A stretch of 28,549 bases of DNA from contig LSYV01000020.1 of NCBI GenBank assembly GCA_001584585.1, positions 1,446,757 through 1,475,305 of the forward strand. Reading direction: 5' to 3'. The notes under the pieces are model-generated. The model was not told where the DNA came from. It saw only the letters and a list, made by a program, of their open reading frames with translations, and did no database searches. The DNA comes from Gonium pectorale (Eukaryota > Chlorophyta > Chlorophyceae > Chlamydomonadales > Volvocaceae). A program made the position numbers and the translations under genes. Below, in pieces: positions 1-8,553 of the stretch. The number at the start of each line of letters is the position of its first letter. Within the stretch, counting starts at the first letter, position 1.

Positions 1-110
1 GGGGGAAGGGACCACCCTCCCCCCTTCAACCCCTCTCCCGAGCAGCGACGATGGCAGTGCGGGCCTGGGAAGGGGGAAGGGACACCCTCCCTCCTATTGC
101 CCCCCTCCCG
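1..110. repeat. Two imperfect copies of a GGGGGAAGGGAC... block
   Basis: Blocks starting at 1 and 72 share GGGGGAAGGGAC followed by ACCCTCC and then a C/T-rich tail ending in CTCCCG. The period is about 71 bases. The array may continue to the left of the window. Confidence 0.5.
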
Positions 111-530
111 TGCGAATGTAAGAGAGCCCGCCTGCCACAACTTCTGACATAGCCTCATTGATCAACGCAATGGTGCCCGAGGGACGGTATTTCATTTCAC
201 AATGATTGGCTCGGGGGCGAAGTTTAAGCATGCGCAAAGGCGCACAACATACGCACTGCAAGTGCGATGCAACAAAGATGCACCTTGTTGCCGGGGCTTC
301 CGGGCCCCACGGAACGGGTTAGTAAACACGCTGTGTGTTAGCAGTGTTACGTGTGCGTGACGGAGTGCAGAAAGAAGTAGCTAGCAAAGGCATCCTAGAT
401 AACCAGCAGCCCGTGAACGCCCTAATGCGCCCGACCCAATAAAAATAGGCTGCTATGCAGCTTCACGTGCGGTTTCAAACAGTCCAAGAATGAAGCGTTG
501 AGAAGGAGATAATCACCATGCACTGCGAAC
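1..530. other. Left-edge non-coding region with a partial repeat
   Basis: No convincing coding exon is seen here. The first ~110 bases hold two related purine-to-pyrimidine blocks beginning GGGGGAAGGGAC at 1 and 72, probably tandem copies cut by the window edge. A TGTAA motif at 117-121 on the + strand could be the polyadenylation signal of a + strand gene that ends outside the window. The part next to 531 would be the 3' UTR of the minus-strand gene at 531-1084, but I saw no minus-strand TGTAA in it. Confidence 0.4.
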
Positions 531-1084
531 TTACGTGGATGTGTGGTTCACGAGTGCGATGAGTGCCAACGCCACGCCGATCACGCCCAGCAGTGCGGCA
601 ATCGCCTCGACAGGCGAGACGTTCGTGACCAGCCAGGCCCAATTGGGCACAATCTGCGGGCTGGGGCAGCACAAGTCCAGGAGCCAAGACAGTTTTTCTT
701 CCAAGCCAGCTACCATCAGGTGCGGCCCCAGCAGTCAGATCTTATGTAGCCTGTAGGCCTGGAGAGATGCCCAGAAGAAACCCACAATAAAGTGAATGCT
801 CCGTATGGCCAGCAACGAGCAAGGAGCCAGCAGCGCCATACATGTCCCACCTTCCCGTACGGCATACGCACCAGGCGGGTGTAGACTACGGTGACGATGG
901 AGAATGTCACCGTCGCCAAGCTCCAGAACAGGTTAGGCCACAGCCAAGGCGGCAGCCAGGAAGCACCGCCATTCCCAGCCGGTTCCGAGGGAAGAGCGGC
1001 AGGCGCGCTGCCGCTGGCCGACGCAGCGAGCTTGCACGGCCGAACGGTCGCCTTGACGGTCGCTCGCAGCCCTTGGACAGCCAT
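531..1084 (-). CDS. Small two-helix membrane protein with predicted organelle leader (unrecognised)
   Basis: I do not recognise this gene. Proposed coding exons on the minus strand are 1084-872 and 653-531, giving 111 residues. The donor is CTG|GTGCGT and the acceptor CCCGCAG|ATT follows a pyrimidine-rich tract; both are phase 0. Residues 1-45 are rich in Ala, Ser, Arg and Lys and almost lack acidic residues (it starts MAVQGLRATVKATVRP), which resembles an algal plastid or mitochondrial transit peptide. Two hydrophobic segments follow: about residues 48-70 (Trp-rich, SWLPPWLWPNLFWSL) and about 85-107 (AIAALLGVIGVALALIALVN). The segments are joined by IVPNWAWLVTNVSPVE, which straddles the splice junction. 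The chain ends a few residues after the second helix. An inner-envelope, thylakoid or mitochondrial inner-membrane protein is plausible, but no function is assigned. The splice choice is inferred; another acceptor a few bases upstream (GCCCCAG) is possible. Confidence 0.5.
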
Positions 1085-2693
1085 AGGAGCGGGTGCTTGC
1101 TGGGGCTGCGCGAACGTAGAAGCCCCACCAGGCCTGCGCACGAGGGCAGCTGCGCACCATCCATGCGCACCGTCCGTGAGCACCTGCAGGCAAGGCACGC
1201 TGTGGGTTAGTACTGGTGGATGATGTAGCAGGGTGCCGCAGATGATGGTGCAACGTCCAAGCTTATCGTGTGAAGTATTGTTGGCGCTGGAGTTAAGCTG
1301 CGGGAAAGGCAGCCCGGAGGTATTGCGAGACGCCGGAGGCCTCACGCGCGCGGAACAGCTTGCCGACCTACCCCACGCGCAGCAGTCGTGAACATCTTCC
1401 GCTGTAGGCTCGAGCGCCGCAGCAGGGGCACACCCAGGCAACGCAAGTCGATCTCGCAGACAAGGAGAAGCGTATGAATATGGCCGGTCGGAAGACTCCT
1501 AGGACCAGTGTATCTTCTACTATGCGGAGATAGGCCGCACCAGCTATGAACCAGTGGGACGGCACTGCGCAGTTACGTGGGCGACGGCTGGCGTGGCATG
1601 GCGTGGAGACGGTCGATTGCGTCACTGCTACCTAGGCTCGTGGCGATATTCGAAGCTCTTGGCGGTGTCAACTTTAAACACGGGCGGCTGGCGGTATGGC
1701 CGCGGCACCCTAAATGTTGTAGTAAAACGGCCATTATGTGGGGTAGATGTGCACTGTTGCGAAATTGGTTTGCAGCGCGGCATTCCGGCCTCGCGCCAAT
1801 GCCAGGTTGTGAGCCCCGGCTACGTGCAATACATGCTGACGTTATTTCGCTTATTTACGACCGTGATCGTGACCGTGATGCGGCTTGGCGGGACGAAGCG
1901 GCATGGCAGCAGCGAGGAGGGGTGGGGCTGAGGGTAGGTGTGGGGTAGGGAGAAGTGGCCCGTGGGTCAAGATACACCCAACACCTTCGTCCACGTAGCT
2001 TGCCAATATGGAAAGACGGAGATGTGTCCCAACGAACTGGAGCCCCCGGCTCCGAGCGCACTCCCAGCCGCACAGGCTCCGAGCCCGTAGCAGCGCCAGC
2101 ACAGCAGCACCTCACCGACATCACCGCACGGCCTTGCTGCCTTCCGCGACTGCAAATCGATACATATGCATAAATACTCTTCTTTTAAGCGGCCGCCGTA
2201 CTGTCCGTCTGCTTCTCTCGGTCCTTTCACGTACCAGTGCCGGACATTATCACCATGTACACCGTACAGCATCATCCTGATTTCCGTACACACAATGCAC
2301 ACAAGTGCGGCCGCCCCAGCGGCAACTGCTGAAGGCACGCGCGGCAGCTTGGCCGCATGCTGACGTGGCTGGCAAGGTCACCACCGCCGCAGCGACATCA
2401 GTGCGGCGCAGCTGAGGCGCCGCGCCACACGGGCCGCAGCGCGCACACGCACATCGGGGGTGTCGAGCTGTGCATGGGTAGTGGCCGACGGTGCCCTTCC
2501 ATGGCCCCATGCGAGGCGGCCAAACGGTGGCCGTCCGGAGCCGCTAGGCCGGCACATGTTAGGACAGAAGTGACCAGAATTCAAAGCCTCTGACTGTCCT
2601 CGGCCGTGCGCTATCAGCTCGCGGGCTATCGTTGGCATTCTGCCCACGTGTCGTACAATGCTCGTACAGTACACCTCTGTGTATATCCGCCTC
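1085..2693. other. Intergenic: AAMP 3' UTR side and promoter side of the 531-1084 gene
   Basis: Both flanking genes are on the minus strand, so this stretch should hold the 3' UTR of the AAMP gene (right part) and the promoter and 5' UTR of the small membrane-protein gene (left part). Several reading frames are open but none shows recognisable protein similarity or consistent codon use. Small imperfect repeats (GACCGTGATCGTGACCGTGATG near 1859-1880) and an AT-rich patch near 2160-2180 are visible. No TGTAA on the minus strand was found. Confidence 0.35.
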
Positions 2694-5600
2694 TCACGGC
2701 CGCACCTTGAACACGCGCGCCGTGCCGTCATCTGACCCCGTGAGCAGCATCGACCCATCTGGGCTGATGCAAATATCCTGTACGGCATCCTCGTGGCCGC
2801 CGTACGTTCGTACGCACGTGCCGGTGCGGAGGTCCCAGCAGCGCGAGGCGCCGTCCAGGCAGGCCGTGAACACGAGCGGCTCCGTGGGGTGCCACACCAT
2901 GCGTGTGATCGACTGCGGGGGGCGGCGGGGTTACTCAGTCCGTGAAGCAAGGGGATGCGGCGGGGTTTGGGGCGCGGCGGGGGGTGGCGTGGTGCATGGC
3001 GCGTGGGGGCCGGGGCCAAGACCGGAGCAGTCAGGCACAGAGATGTCCGCGTAAGCACCAACGACGGAAAGCTGCAAGGAGGGGACATCTACAGCCACCT
3101 CTTGGGTGCAACTGAATGCGCCCCAAGCTACGGCTTGAGTTGGAAGCCCCGACTGCGGATTCGGGATGCAAAGACGTAGCGCCCGGACTGTCCACCCGCC
3201 CGGAAGCGTAGGGGACTGGGGATACGCATCGTTCAGGTCTAGCCCAGTTCTTTGCTGGAGTGACCTTGACCAGCTTCAGGCACAGCCCCCTAGTGCAGCG
3301 CGGCCCCCTTCCCCGCTCACGGTGGGGTGCTCGCAGGCTCCCCGCTGGCTGAGCGTGCCGCAGTCCCAGATGAGCAGCTTGCCGTCCAGGGAGGCAGAGG
3401 CGGCCAGCGGCAGCGTGGAGGACAGGCCCACCGCCTCAACAGAGTCCTCGTGGCCTGCATGGTGGCAGTTTGCGAAGAAGAGCATGGGTATCAAGGGTGC
3501 TGGGCGCCAGCAGCATTCGTCGCGTCCAGCGGGCGGTGACGGGGCGTGGGGGTGAGGGGTGGGGCGGGGAGAGGCAGTGAAGAAACGGGATTGGGGAGGG
3601 GAGGGGGTTAGCGGGGAGGGGAGAGTGTACAAACGGTGGGGTTTGGCACGCGAGCCGGGCGTGGAGACGATTGTGAGGCACGTAGAGCGGAGCGGTTGCG
3701 CAGGCCCTGTGGGGGGGGGGCGCGGTTGCGCACAGGGCTGCACCGGCCGCGGTGTCCGGGCATGCTCCGCGAGGTGTCGGGCAGAGAGGGCTCAGACAAG
3801 GAGTCTAGCAGCACCGCTGGCGGCCGGCTCCGGCTCGCGCGTCACTGCCTTTCGCAACTTGTCGTCACTGCCCGTTTGAGGGTTGCGGCGGTTCGCCCGC
3901 CGCGTCCCGGTTCATTTATGGTACGGTAGTCGGCGCCACGCCCATCTGCTTTTCGGGAGGGCAGTGCCAACTGAGCTAGCCGCGGCCTAGTGTTACGATT
4001 CCAGTATCCTCAAGGCTGCGTTTGTTGGGTGCGGTGGCATGGGGGCTCAGACAAGGAGTCTACCGGCGCCGCTCGTGGCCGACTCACGGCCCGCGCGCCT
4101 TCGCTCATTCTGACTTGTCGTCACTGCCCGTCTCCGTCAGGGGGAGCAGTTCCGGCAGGCAGGGAACTGCTCCCCCTGCCGGCAGGCAGGGGTGTGCCGG
4201 CCGAACGCCCCGGCCGTTGCACGCACACGGATCGGTAGTGATGCGGGGTGCAAGGGCGGCACCGCACGTGGGAGGGCCCAGCGCCTGAAAACGCAGCGCC
4301 GTTGCGGCCATGAGTCGCATGGCTGCGACGGCAGGCAGTCCGTGAGGTGTCAGGCCAAGGAGGAGTTTGAGGACACAGTTTGATGAGGACAGGGTGGGCA
4401 CTCGCCCATTCGCTAGGGGTACGGTAAGGGGGCTCAGACAAGGAGTCTACCAGCACCGCTGGCGGCCGGCTCCGGCTCGCGCGCCTTTGCGTTTCGCAAC
4501 TTGTCGTCACTGCCCCACCGCAGGCGGCGCAGCGTACACATGTGCTCGAGGCTGTCGCTCGCGCTGCTTCCTTGCTAGGTATACCCTCTCTTGCGTGTCT
4601 CCGCGTCCCAATACCGGCACCCAGCCGGGCAGTTGCGGATGCGGCGGCAAGCGGGCTCAGACAAGGAGTCTACCGGCATCGGCCGCGGCCGTTTTACGGC
4701 CCGCGTGCCTTCATGGTCATACTTATTGTCGTCACAGCCCTCGTATGCTGCGCCAGCCCCCTCACCGGACCGGCGCCTGAGCTGACGGGCGATGGCCCGC
4801 CCAGCCGATCGCACGGCACACGACCGCAGCCCGCCCCCCCCTGCAGCGACAGTCATCCAGCCAGACAGGCACCCCTGCCGCCGCCCGCCCGCCCTTCCTA
4901 CCCTGCCGCTGTGCGCCCTCCCACCGCCAGCCCCCGCCGCCCTCCCTGCCCAGCCGCCCGCTCACCCGCCAACCGGCCGGCCACGCGGCCAGTGGTGATG
5001 TTGGAGATGCACACGCCCCCGTCCGCGTCCCCGCTGATGGCGGCCCCCGCGCCGTCCCGGTGCAGCGACACGCAGTTTATGCCCGACTCGTGGAACGGGT
5101 GGCCCTGACCCCGGGGGAGGCGGCGGCGGGGAGGTTGAGGGGGAGAGGGAGGGAGGGGGTTACTCAGTCGGTGGACAAGCCGAGCGATGAACGACTGAGG
5201 GGGAGAAGAGAGGTGAGGAACACGGCACTGGATGGGTTCAGGCCCCGCCCCGGCCCGCGCCCCCCCCTCCACACCGCCCCTGCGCTGCCAGCAACCCCAC
5301 CCGCAGCCAGCGCAGCCCACACCCCGCCGACCCCGCTCACCTGGATGGTCAGCGAGCACTCGCCGGTCCGCGGGTTCCACACCCGCAGGCTGGCGTCGTC
5401 CTCCCCGCCCACCGTCACCACCGCCTTGCCGTCGGGCGTGAAGCAGCCCGCGGACACGGGGCCGCAGTGCCCGCTGAACACCTGTGCGCGGCCGGGGGGC
5501 CGAGGGGGGGGGCGGGAGGGTGCAGCAGCTCGGCGCAGCGAAGAGCTACACCCGCGCGCGACCCGGCATGGGGGCTCGGCGGTTGACAGTGAGGGATAGG

Positions 5601-8143
5601 GTCGCATCATGAGTGTCCGCTGTGGCGACGGCCCCGACAGCTGCGTCGCGCCTCTTGACCGCTGCAGGCCCCCGACTGCCTTCGCACGTGACCCTCCCCT
5701 CCAGGGACCCCTGCCCCACTGTGGTGGCTGCACCTCCCGGCCCATTACCCTTCCGCCATATGGCCACGTGCCAAACCAAGCTCCTCCCATAAGGAACGAG
5801 GCGCTTGGCAAGCTAGCGAGAAATCACGCCCCATGCCCGCACGCTGAGTGCCTTTCGTTACCTCGCCTTCGACGCTTTGGGATGACATGCACCGCCCTTG
5901 AGAGCGCCCTCTCCCTTACCCTCCACCTTCGGGTAGGCGAGCACTGCTGGATCCCAGCCCGTTGTCCCCACCTGCTCCCCAACCGCCCCCCCCCCACCTG
6001 CATGACCGCCCCGGTCGCCGCGTTCCACATGTAGACCATGCAGTCGTCCGTGCCCGCCACCACCACCTCCCCGCGGGGGTGCCACGTGAGCCACATCAGC
6101 GCGCCGCCGCTGCCCTCCAAGCTGCGCAGCAGCCGCCCCTCCGACACGTCCCAGACTTTACACAGCCCTGGGGGGGGGGCAGGGGCGCGGACAGGCGGTC
6201 GCGGGCGGAGTGCAATGTTTTCGTCAGCGAAGGTACGCAAGGAGCACCTTTGCAAGTGGTATGGGGGCCAGCATCACAGGTTTCTTGCATCCCATGCCGT
6301 GCACCGACCACATGGCACCACGCTCGTACCCCACCCCACGACTGAAGTCTCCACGAGCTCCTTTCCCTCCCCTAGACCGAGCAGCCCCTACCCCGCCACC
6401 CTTGCTGTCCACGCCCGCCGTGGCCGCGTGCCGCCCGCCCCGCCCCCCGGCCCCACAAACCCCACGCAGGCCGACCATCCAGCCCACGTTCCCTGCCGCT
6501 GTGTGTGCCCCCGCCAGGCCGGCATGCGAACACGCAAACCAAAGCCCAGGATACACGCAAAACCCGGGGCCTCTGCACCCCGCCCACGTACCCCACGCAC
6601 AGCGTCCCCTGCCTCCTCCCCCGCCCCTTCCCCCCTGCCCGCCCACACCCGCTCGCGCCCCCGCCTCATTCCGCCCCCGCCGCATCCCCTTCGTTTTCCT
6701 CGCCCAAGCCCCCCCCCCCCGCACGCTACCGCCGCTGGACGGCAGCACCGCCCCTCCCCTGGCCCCTCACGGACTCACGGTGGTCTCACCGGCCGCCTAC
6801 AACCACGCCAAGACCGCCACGAGATCATCAACCAGGACTGCGAATCGGCATCACGCGTTCCAATCTGTTCCCGTCTTTGCTATCCCCTGGCTCCTCCCCT
6901 TCCGCTGCCCCGGCCCTCCAGCCCCAGCAACGTGTCGCGGCCCGCGAGGACACCACCCCGACAAGGCGGCGGGGCACACCGCCATCACACGTCACACACC
7001 ATGCCAGCCCCCCCTCCCCCCCCCGCCGCTGACCTCACCATCCATGCCCGCGGTCGCCAGCATGCCGCCCGACGCGCTGAACCCCAGCGCCGCCACCGTG
7101 TCCGAGTGGCCGCCCAGCTCGTACGTGCCCAGCGTGCCCGCGCTGTCCTCAAAGGCCTCCTGCCCCACCCGCCACAGGAACGCGGCGTCGTCGCAGCCGC
7201 CGCTGGCGACCACGTCGGGCCGCACCGGGTTCCAGGCCACCGCGACAACCGAGTCTGTGGGAGCCGAGCGAGGGGGTGGGGTGGGTATGGGCAGTGGGCA
7301 GCATGGGTTTGATGGAGGACGGTGGGCGGGCATGCAGCGGCGTTCTCCCGTCCGGCGGCCGAGCCGGTCCCGCCCTCGCGACAAACGAGGGTGGGGAGTC
7401 AGGGTGGGGGGCGCAGTGAGGGGAGGTGAGCGGCGAGGGAGGCCGCAGCAGGCCGGACAGCGCGCAGGGCGTGAAGGTCGAAGAATCATCGCTAGTCCGA
7501 TGCGACTGGTAACCATGTCCGCCAGCAGCGGCGCGGTCCAGTGCGGCTAAATGGCTGCGACGGTAGCGCGGCGGAAGTGCGGAGGCAGCAGGGGGGGCGC
7601 GGCAGCGCAGGAGGCCGCTGAGAAGCGCACCTTGGTGCCCCTCAAAGCAGTGGAATGAGTCATCCTCCAGCACAGTGTGCACCCGCCCGTCATCCTCGCC
7701 GTCCTCCCCTTCGTCGTCGCCGTCCTCCCCGTCGTCCTCGCTGCCGTAGTCTGGATCTGCACGGGATGAATAAAAGGGTGGGGAGATTGGGGAGGGGTAC
7801 GAGTTGTGGCGAAGTGGGACTGGGGGCATGGCGTCGCCGCCGTCGGCTGGCGCCGCCGCCACTCGGCCCTGGTCCGCAGGAGCACCAGCCCCCCCCCCAC
7901 CCCGCGGAGCAAGGCAAGCGTGTGCACGAGGGAGGTGTAAGTGTTGCAGACTGGTGGCGTATTGGTTTGAAACGAGTGGGGCGGCAGCTGCAGTTTGAGG
8001 CCCAGAACGCGCAGGCGGGCGATTCCAGGGCGATGGGCTGACGGCGCACCTTCGCCCTGCAAGTCGTCCACCACGTCGCCCTCTACCATCAGCTCCTCCT
8101 CATCGTCGTCATGCTCTTGCGCGCCGCCGCGGCCGCGGGCCAT
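2694..8143 (-). CDS. AAMP: WD40-repeat protein, AAMP/Sqt1 family (Rpl10 chaperone homolog)
   Basis: This is a homolog of human AAMP and yeast Sqt1. Sqt1 binds the N terminus of ribosomal protein Rpl10 (uL16) and chaperones it to the 60S subunit. Exons on the minus strand are 8143-8050, 7756-7631, 7254-7039, 6167-5998, 5481-5341, 5104-4966, 3454-3321 and 2912-2694. They join in phase to 412 residues, close to the ~430 of human AAMP and Sqt1. Residues 11-60 are strongly acidic (EHDDDEEEL, then an Asp/Glu/Gly run), as in AAMP. WD repeats then run to the end: FHCFEGHQDSVVAVAW (~65-80), a GGCDDAAFLWRV blade, GLCKVWDVSEG (~146), VVVAGTDDCMVYMWNAATG, VFSGHCGPVSAGCF (~203), GHEDSVEAVGL (~296) and a last blade ending in TARVFKVRP. 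Donors are GTGAGC/GTGCGC-like. The ATG at 8143 precedes MARGRGG and the acidic tail, and a divergent gene starts 410 bp away. Intron 6 (3455-4965) carries the C/D-like RNA cluster. Intron 3 (6168-7038) is very G-rich in the transcript. Confidence 0.9.
3788..3873 (-). ncRNA. Candidate box C/D snoRNA, copy 1 (AAMP intron 6)
   Basis: Read on the minus strand (same as the host gene), the ~86-nt element starts GGGC-A-GTGACGA and ends CTGA-GCCC. The GGGC/GCCC ends form the terminal stem. GTGACGA (3868-3862) is a one-base variant of box C (RUGAUGA), and CTGA (3795-3792) is a perfect box D. The segment just upstream of box D, TAGACTCCTTGT, is identical in all four copies. An internal hairpin GCCG/CGGC lies at about 3823-3834. 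Intronic same-strand C/D clusters are known from green algae. No expression evidence is available here. Confidence 0.65.
4043..4129 (-). ncRNA. Candidate box C/D snoRNA, copy 2 (AAMP intron 6)
   Basis: The minus-strand element has terminal stem GGGC/GCCC, C-box-like GTGACGA at 4124-4118 and box D CTGA at 4050-4047, preceded by the shared TAGACTCCTTGT. The internal hairpin is GGCCG/CGGCC (4077-4081 with 4087-4091, loop of 5), different in sequence from copies 1 and 3 but in the same place. The region just after box C (CAAGTCAGAATGAGCG) differs from the other copies. Confidence 0.65.
4140..4176. repeat. Perfect 14-bp inverted repeat (hairpin) in AAMP intron 6
   Basis: GGGGGAGCAGTTCC at 4140-4153 is followed by the 9-base loop GGCAGGCAG and the exact reverse complement GGAACTGCTCCCCC at 4163-4176. 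The loop motif GGCAGGCAG recurs just downstream at 4181-4189. The hairpin starts 10 bases beyond snoRNA-like copy 2. It could be a structured intron element or a very small inverted-repeat insertion; no target duplication was recognised. Confidence 0.8.
4429..4516 (-). ncRNA. Candidate box C/D snoRNA, copy 3 (AAMP intron 6)
   Basis: The minus-strand element has a five-base terminal stem GGGGC/GCCCC (4516-4512 with 4433-4429), C-box-like GTGACGA at 4510-4504, and box D CTGA at 4437-4434 preceded by TAGACTCCTTGT. It is nearly identical to copy 1 through the internal hairpin, suggesting a recent duplication. The terminal stem is longer here than in copy 1, and both strands of the stem changed together. 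Confidence 0.7.
4653..4740 (-). ncRNA. Candidate box C/D snoRNA, copy 4 (AAMP intron 6)
   Basis: The minus-strand element has terminal stem GGGC/GCCC, C-box-like GTGACGA at 4735-4729, and box D CTGA at 4660-4657 preceded by TAGACTCCTTGT. The internal hairpin GGCCGT/ACGGCC (4687-4692 with 4696-4701) has an extra A-T pair relative to the others. The segment after box C (CAATAAGTATGACCATG) is the most divergent of the four, while the boxes and 3' guide segment are unchanged. Confidence 0.7.
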
Positions 8144-8553
8144 CGCACCTCAGGCTGGTAGTTGCGGGTAGTGATGTTGCGGCGGTGCTGGTATCCGTGT
8201 GTGCAATTGCTTCTCCAATCCAGAAGGACTGGGATACAGTAGCTGCGGCGTGAGCGCACGCAGACGCGTGCGCCAGGTGCTAGGCATGGACTGCACGTCG
8301 TGCAGTTCTAGAGCCGGTGCCAACCGGGCCGCCCATGTGTCCTGCATAGCCCCACGATACCTCCACGCACACTCTGCGTACTTTGGTGAACTTTGGTGAA
8401 CCTTGACTCGTAGCTCGGCCAGGAATAGCTGCCACTCAGGAAATTTCAGAGGATTTTTGGGGCCAGCTGGCCAGACGAGCCCGAGCCTGGGCCCGAACGG
8501 GGCACAGCAACGTCATACGTATTTAGGTGCCGGGGCCCTGCCCACCGAGTACC
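8144..8553. promoter_or_regulatory. Divergent (bidirectional) promoter region, AAMP / TOM1-like
   Basis: These 410 bases separate the start codons of the minus-strand AAMP gene and the plus-strand TOM1-like gene, so both promoters and 5' UTRs must lie here unless there are upstream non-coding exons. A perfect tandem CTTTGGTGAA occurs at 8381-8390 and 8391-8400. No TATA box was convincing and no coding exon is seen. Confidence 0.55.

Noticed and set aside
716..1441. Single 241-codon minus-strand ORF containing the first membrane helix
   Set aside because: The part upstream of ATG 1084 and the part after the GTGCGT donor at 871 look like 5' flank and intron. Splicing to 653 gives a second clean helix, so the spliced model is preferred.
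3967..3978. tRNA A-box match (TAGCTCAGTTGG on the minus strand) in AAMP intron 6
   Set aside because: The A box is perfect and a GCCGCGG-like acceptor half precedes it, but the D stem does not close, there is no B box (GGTTCGANNCC) at the right distance and no cloverleaf. At most it is a tRNA-half relic.
5164..5811. Single minus-strand ORF of 215 codons
   Set aside because: Only the 5341-5481 part is a real AAMP exon; the rest is intron read-through.
6810..6860. TGATGA on the minus strand in AAMP intron 3 as another box C
   Set aside because: No CTGA box D with a flanking terminal stem follows within 60-110 bases.
6038..7550. Two long overlapping + strand open frames (424 and 446 codons)
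   Set aside because: They lie antisense to AAMP exons 3-4 and intron 3, are Pro/Arg/His-rich and arise from the C-rich strand skew that removes stop codons. The conserved WD40 exons are on the other strand.
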